The position numbers and the translations under genes are program-made. The notes beneath the pieces are model-generated. The model worked only from the letters and a program-made list of their open reading frames with translations, searched no databases and was not told where the DNA came from. Of a DNA stretch of 45,995 nt, positions 43,681 to 45,995 are shown piece after piece (position 1 is the first letter of the stretch; each line of letters begins with the position of its first letter). The stretch covers positions 1 through 45,995 of the forward strand of contig CAJBYM010000084.1 of NCBI GenBank assembly GCA_903959815.1, in the 5' to 3' direction. The DNA is from Candidatus Omnitrophota bacterium. GTDB lineage: Bacteria > Omnitrophota > Gorgyraeia > Zapsychrales > Fredricksoniimonadaceae.

Positions 43681-45995
43681 ATGGCTGAGAGGATCCTGCT
43701 CATTGATGGACACGCCCTGTGTTACCGTGCATTTTATGCGGTGCAGGAATTGCGCAATTCGCGGGGTGTGCCAACCAATGCGGTTTTCGGGTTTGTGAAT
43801 ATTTTGCGAAAAGTCCTTAAGACGTATGAGCCTGATTATACGGCAGCATGTTTTGATACCGGCAAAGAAACGTTCCGTCGGGCCAAATTTGCGGATTATA
43901 AGATCCAGCGTCCTCCGATGCCCGAGGGGCTTTCTGAGCAGATCGCGGTCATTAAAGATGTTCTCAGGGCTTATGGTATCCCGGTCTTTGAAAAAGAAGG
44001 CTATGAAGCGGATGACGTGATCGCAACATTCGTTGAACGTTTTGCATCATCGACGCATGAGGTCATCATTGCGTCTGATGATAAGGACATGCAGCAACTT
44101 ATTACCGGATCTGTGCGCGTTTATAATAGTCGCAAGGATGCGCTACTGGGGCCCGAGGATACGCATGCACGTTTTGGTGTGGGGCCTGAAAGGGTCGTGG
44201 ATTATCTGGCCCTCGCAGGGGATGCCAGCGATAACATTCCGGGTATTGCAGGTGTGGGGGATGTTACGGCGCAAAAGCTTTTGAAAGAATTTGGTTCTCT
44301 TGATGAGATCTTGGCGCATACGGCTGATATTAAGGGAAAATTGAAAGATAAGGTTGAACAGGGGCGGGCGTCGGCTCTTTTAAGCCGTGAACTGGCCACT
44401 CTGGACAGGAATGTTCCCTTGACGTGTTCTTTGGATGATATCCGCAGCGGTCAAATGGATCGCAAAAAGCTGGTGACGCTTTTTACGGATCTGGAATTTC
44501 GCAGGTTGGCGGATGAGTTTTCCGTTGAAAAAGAAGTTCAACCACAGCGCTCAGGTGTGGTGTCATCTTTTAAAGATGGCGGCAATGATGTGGCTCAATG
44601 TGCAGGTGTGATGCTTTTGACCGGGGTTGCGGCCGTATTTCCTGTGATGGGTGAGGATGAGCAGGGGCGTCATGTGGCCGAGAGGTTCCTTGTTTCGAGC
44701 GGCGGCGTTCTGTTTACATTTACGCCCTCAGAGCTCGCGGGTTTGAATGATGTCTGGATGACAGCAGGTGTTCATCTTTGTGTCTATGATGCCAAGCCTT
44801 TCTTGAAAGCATTGGGCCTTTTGGGGATCACACCGCAGGCACAGGTGTTTGATGCGATGCTTGCGGGTTATCTTTTAAAATCAGGCCAATCATCTTTTGC
44901 GATACCGGCTTTGGCTTTAGTGTATCTGGACATTTCGATCCCTGACGGAGATCTCGTGCTTGAGCATCAGACGGCGGCGCTGGAGAAATTATATGCGCCC
45001 CTTAAGGCTGATCTGATCGATAAGAAACTTATGGATCTTTTCAAGGATATTGAAATGCCGCTGTGTGCGGTGCTTGCGGATATGGAACGTGAAGGTGTTG
45101 GTTTGGATACGCAAAAGATCGACGAACTTGCAGCGGAATGTGATCGCCGTATCAAAGCCATGACCGATGATCTTTATGCCTTGGCTGGCGGGGCATTCAA
45201 TTTGAATTCTCCCAAACAGCTGGGCGTTGTTCTTTTTGAGAAGTTGGCGTTGCCTGTTCTTAAAAAAACCAAGACCGGTCCGTCGACGGATGAGGAAGTC
45301 CTTAGCAGGCTCGCGCCCATGCATGCGCTCCCTAAGCTGATCCTCGAATACCGGCAGTTGGCTAAACTTAAGTCCACGTATCTGGATGCTTTGCCGCGGC
45401 TCATGGACATGGACGGGCGTATTCATTGTTCGTTCAATCAGGCGGGAGCGGAAACAGGACGTCTGAGCGCAGATCATCCTAATTTGCAGAACATACCTGT
45501 GCGTACGGATATTGGCCGTGAGATCCGCAAGGCTTTTATTCCGTCGACCAGAGGGCACGTGCTTGTTTCAGCAGATTATTCCCAGATCGAGCTTCGTTTC
45601 TTGGCTCATCTGGCCGGTGATCCGAAGCTTATGGAAGCGTTTAATAAGGGTGAGGATATCCATACATTTACGGCAGCTCTTATTTTTGAGGTGTCCCAGG
45701 AGCATGTGACGACAGAGATGCGTTACAGGGCCAAGCGTATCAATTTCGGGATCATTTACGGGATGAGTGCATTCGGCCTGGCCAAAGATCTTGCCGTGCC
45801 GCAGCGCGAGGCCCAGGATTTTATTGACCGGTATTTTTTACGCTATCCCGGGATTCAGGCGTTCATGCAAAAATGTGAAGCAGAGGCAAGGGAGCATGGT
45901 TTTGTGGCCACGATGTTCGGCCGTCGTCGTTACATTCCTGAGATCAACAGCCGTAATCCGATGATGCGACAGTTCGCGGAGCGTCAGGCTGTCAA
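43681..45995 (+). CDS. polA: DNA polymerase I (3' truncated by window edge)
   Basis: Frame open from ATG 43681 to the window end: ERILLIDGHALCYRAFYAV (5'-3' exonuclease), SADYSQIELRFLAHLAGD, RYRAKRINFGIIYGMSAFGLA, FMQKC (polymerase A). Confidence 0.95.
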   Translation, partial: MAERILLIDGHALCYRAFYAVQELRNSRGVPTNAVFGFVNILRKVLKTYEPDYTAACFDTGKETFRRAKFADYKIQRPPMPEGLSEQIAVIKDVLRAYGIPVFEKEGYEADDVIATFVERFASSTHEVIIASDDKDMQQLITGSVRVYNSRKDALLGPEDTHARFGVGPERVVDYLALAGDASDNIPGIAGVGDVTAQKLLKEFGSLDEILAHTADIKGKLKDKVEQGRASALLSRELATLDRNVPLTCSLDDIRSGQMDRKKLVTLFTDLEFRRLADEFSVEKEVQPQRSGVVSSFKDGGNDVAQCAGVMLLTGVAAVFPVMGEDEQGRHVAERFLVSSGGVLFTFTPSELAGLNDVWMTAGVHLCVYDAKPFLKALGLLGITPQAQVFDAMLAGYLLKSGQSSFAIPALALVYLDISIPDGDLVLEHQTAALEKLYAPLKADLIDKKLMDLFKDIEMPLCAVLADMEREGVGLDTQKIDELAAECDRRIKAMTDDLYALAGGAFNLNSPKQLGVVLFEKLALPVLKKTKTGPSTDEEVLSRLAPMHALPKLILEYRQLAKLKSTYLDALPRLMDMDGRIHCSFNQAGAETGRLSADHPNLQNIPVRTDIGREIRKAFIPSTRGHVLVSADYSQIELRFLAHLAGDPKLMEAFNKGEDIHTFTAALIFEVSQEHVTTEMRYRAKRINFGIIYGMSAFGLAKDLAVPQREAQDFIDRYFLRYPGIQAFMQKCEAEAREHGFVATMFGRRRYIPEINSRNPMMRQFAERQAV

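Overview
The window is about 46 kb of dense bacterial core genome, with 49 supported protein-coding regions, one of them on the minus strand, and one tRNA-Pro(CGG). I saw no CRISPR array, IS element or prophage. The blocks, in order, are: (1) PHP phosphoesterase (5'-truncated), ribD, ribE, fabZ; (2) tRNA-Pro, acylphosphatase, ligA, a lipoprotein, a xer-type recombinase; (3) cca-like, rbfA, nrnA, truB, ribF; (4) a dcw cell-wall/division cluster: mraZ, small ORF, rsmH, ftsL-like, ftsI, murE, murF, mraY, murD, ftsW, murG, a secreted HExxH metallopeptidase, a murC-ddl fusion, ftsQ, ftsA; (5) a minus-strand membrane protein, a response regulator, queA, a HAD phosphatase, glycerol-1-phosphate dehydrogenase, tgt; (6) a TolC-like protein, an RND pump, an MFS transporter; (7) trmD, rplS, rnhB, yraN; (8) a VapBC-like toxin-antitoxin pair; (9) fchA-like, folD, a degenerate flavoprotein, a TPR protein, polA (3'-truncated). 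Gene content and the MurC-Ddl fusion suggest a PVC-related candidate phylum, possibly Omnitrophota; this is inference and no search was run. The observations I rate highest are: a 127-bp nested palindrome between ribD and ribE that can also fold as two local hairpins; two codon-aligned 27-bp palindromes inside rnhB, one of which looks like an intrinsic terminator just after the rplS stop; a metallopeptidase translationally coupled inside the dcw operon; the MurC-Ddl fusion with no murB, and ftsA with no ftsZ, in this cluster; a G1P dehydrogenase next to a HAD phosphatase that appears to be expressed from a leaderless promoter; and a MraZ-box array with exact 10-bp periodicity. I did not find a clearly new multi-gene system.
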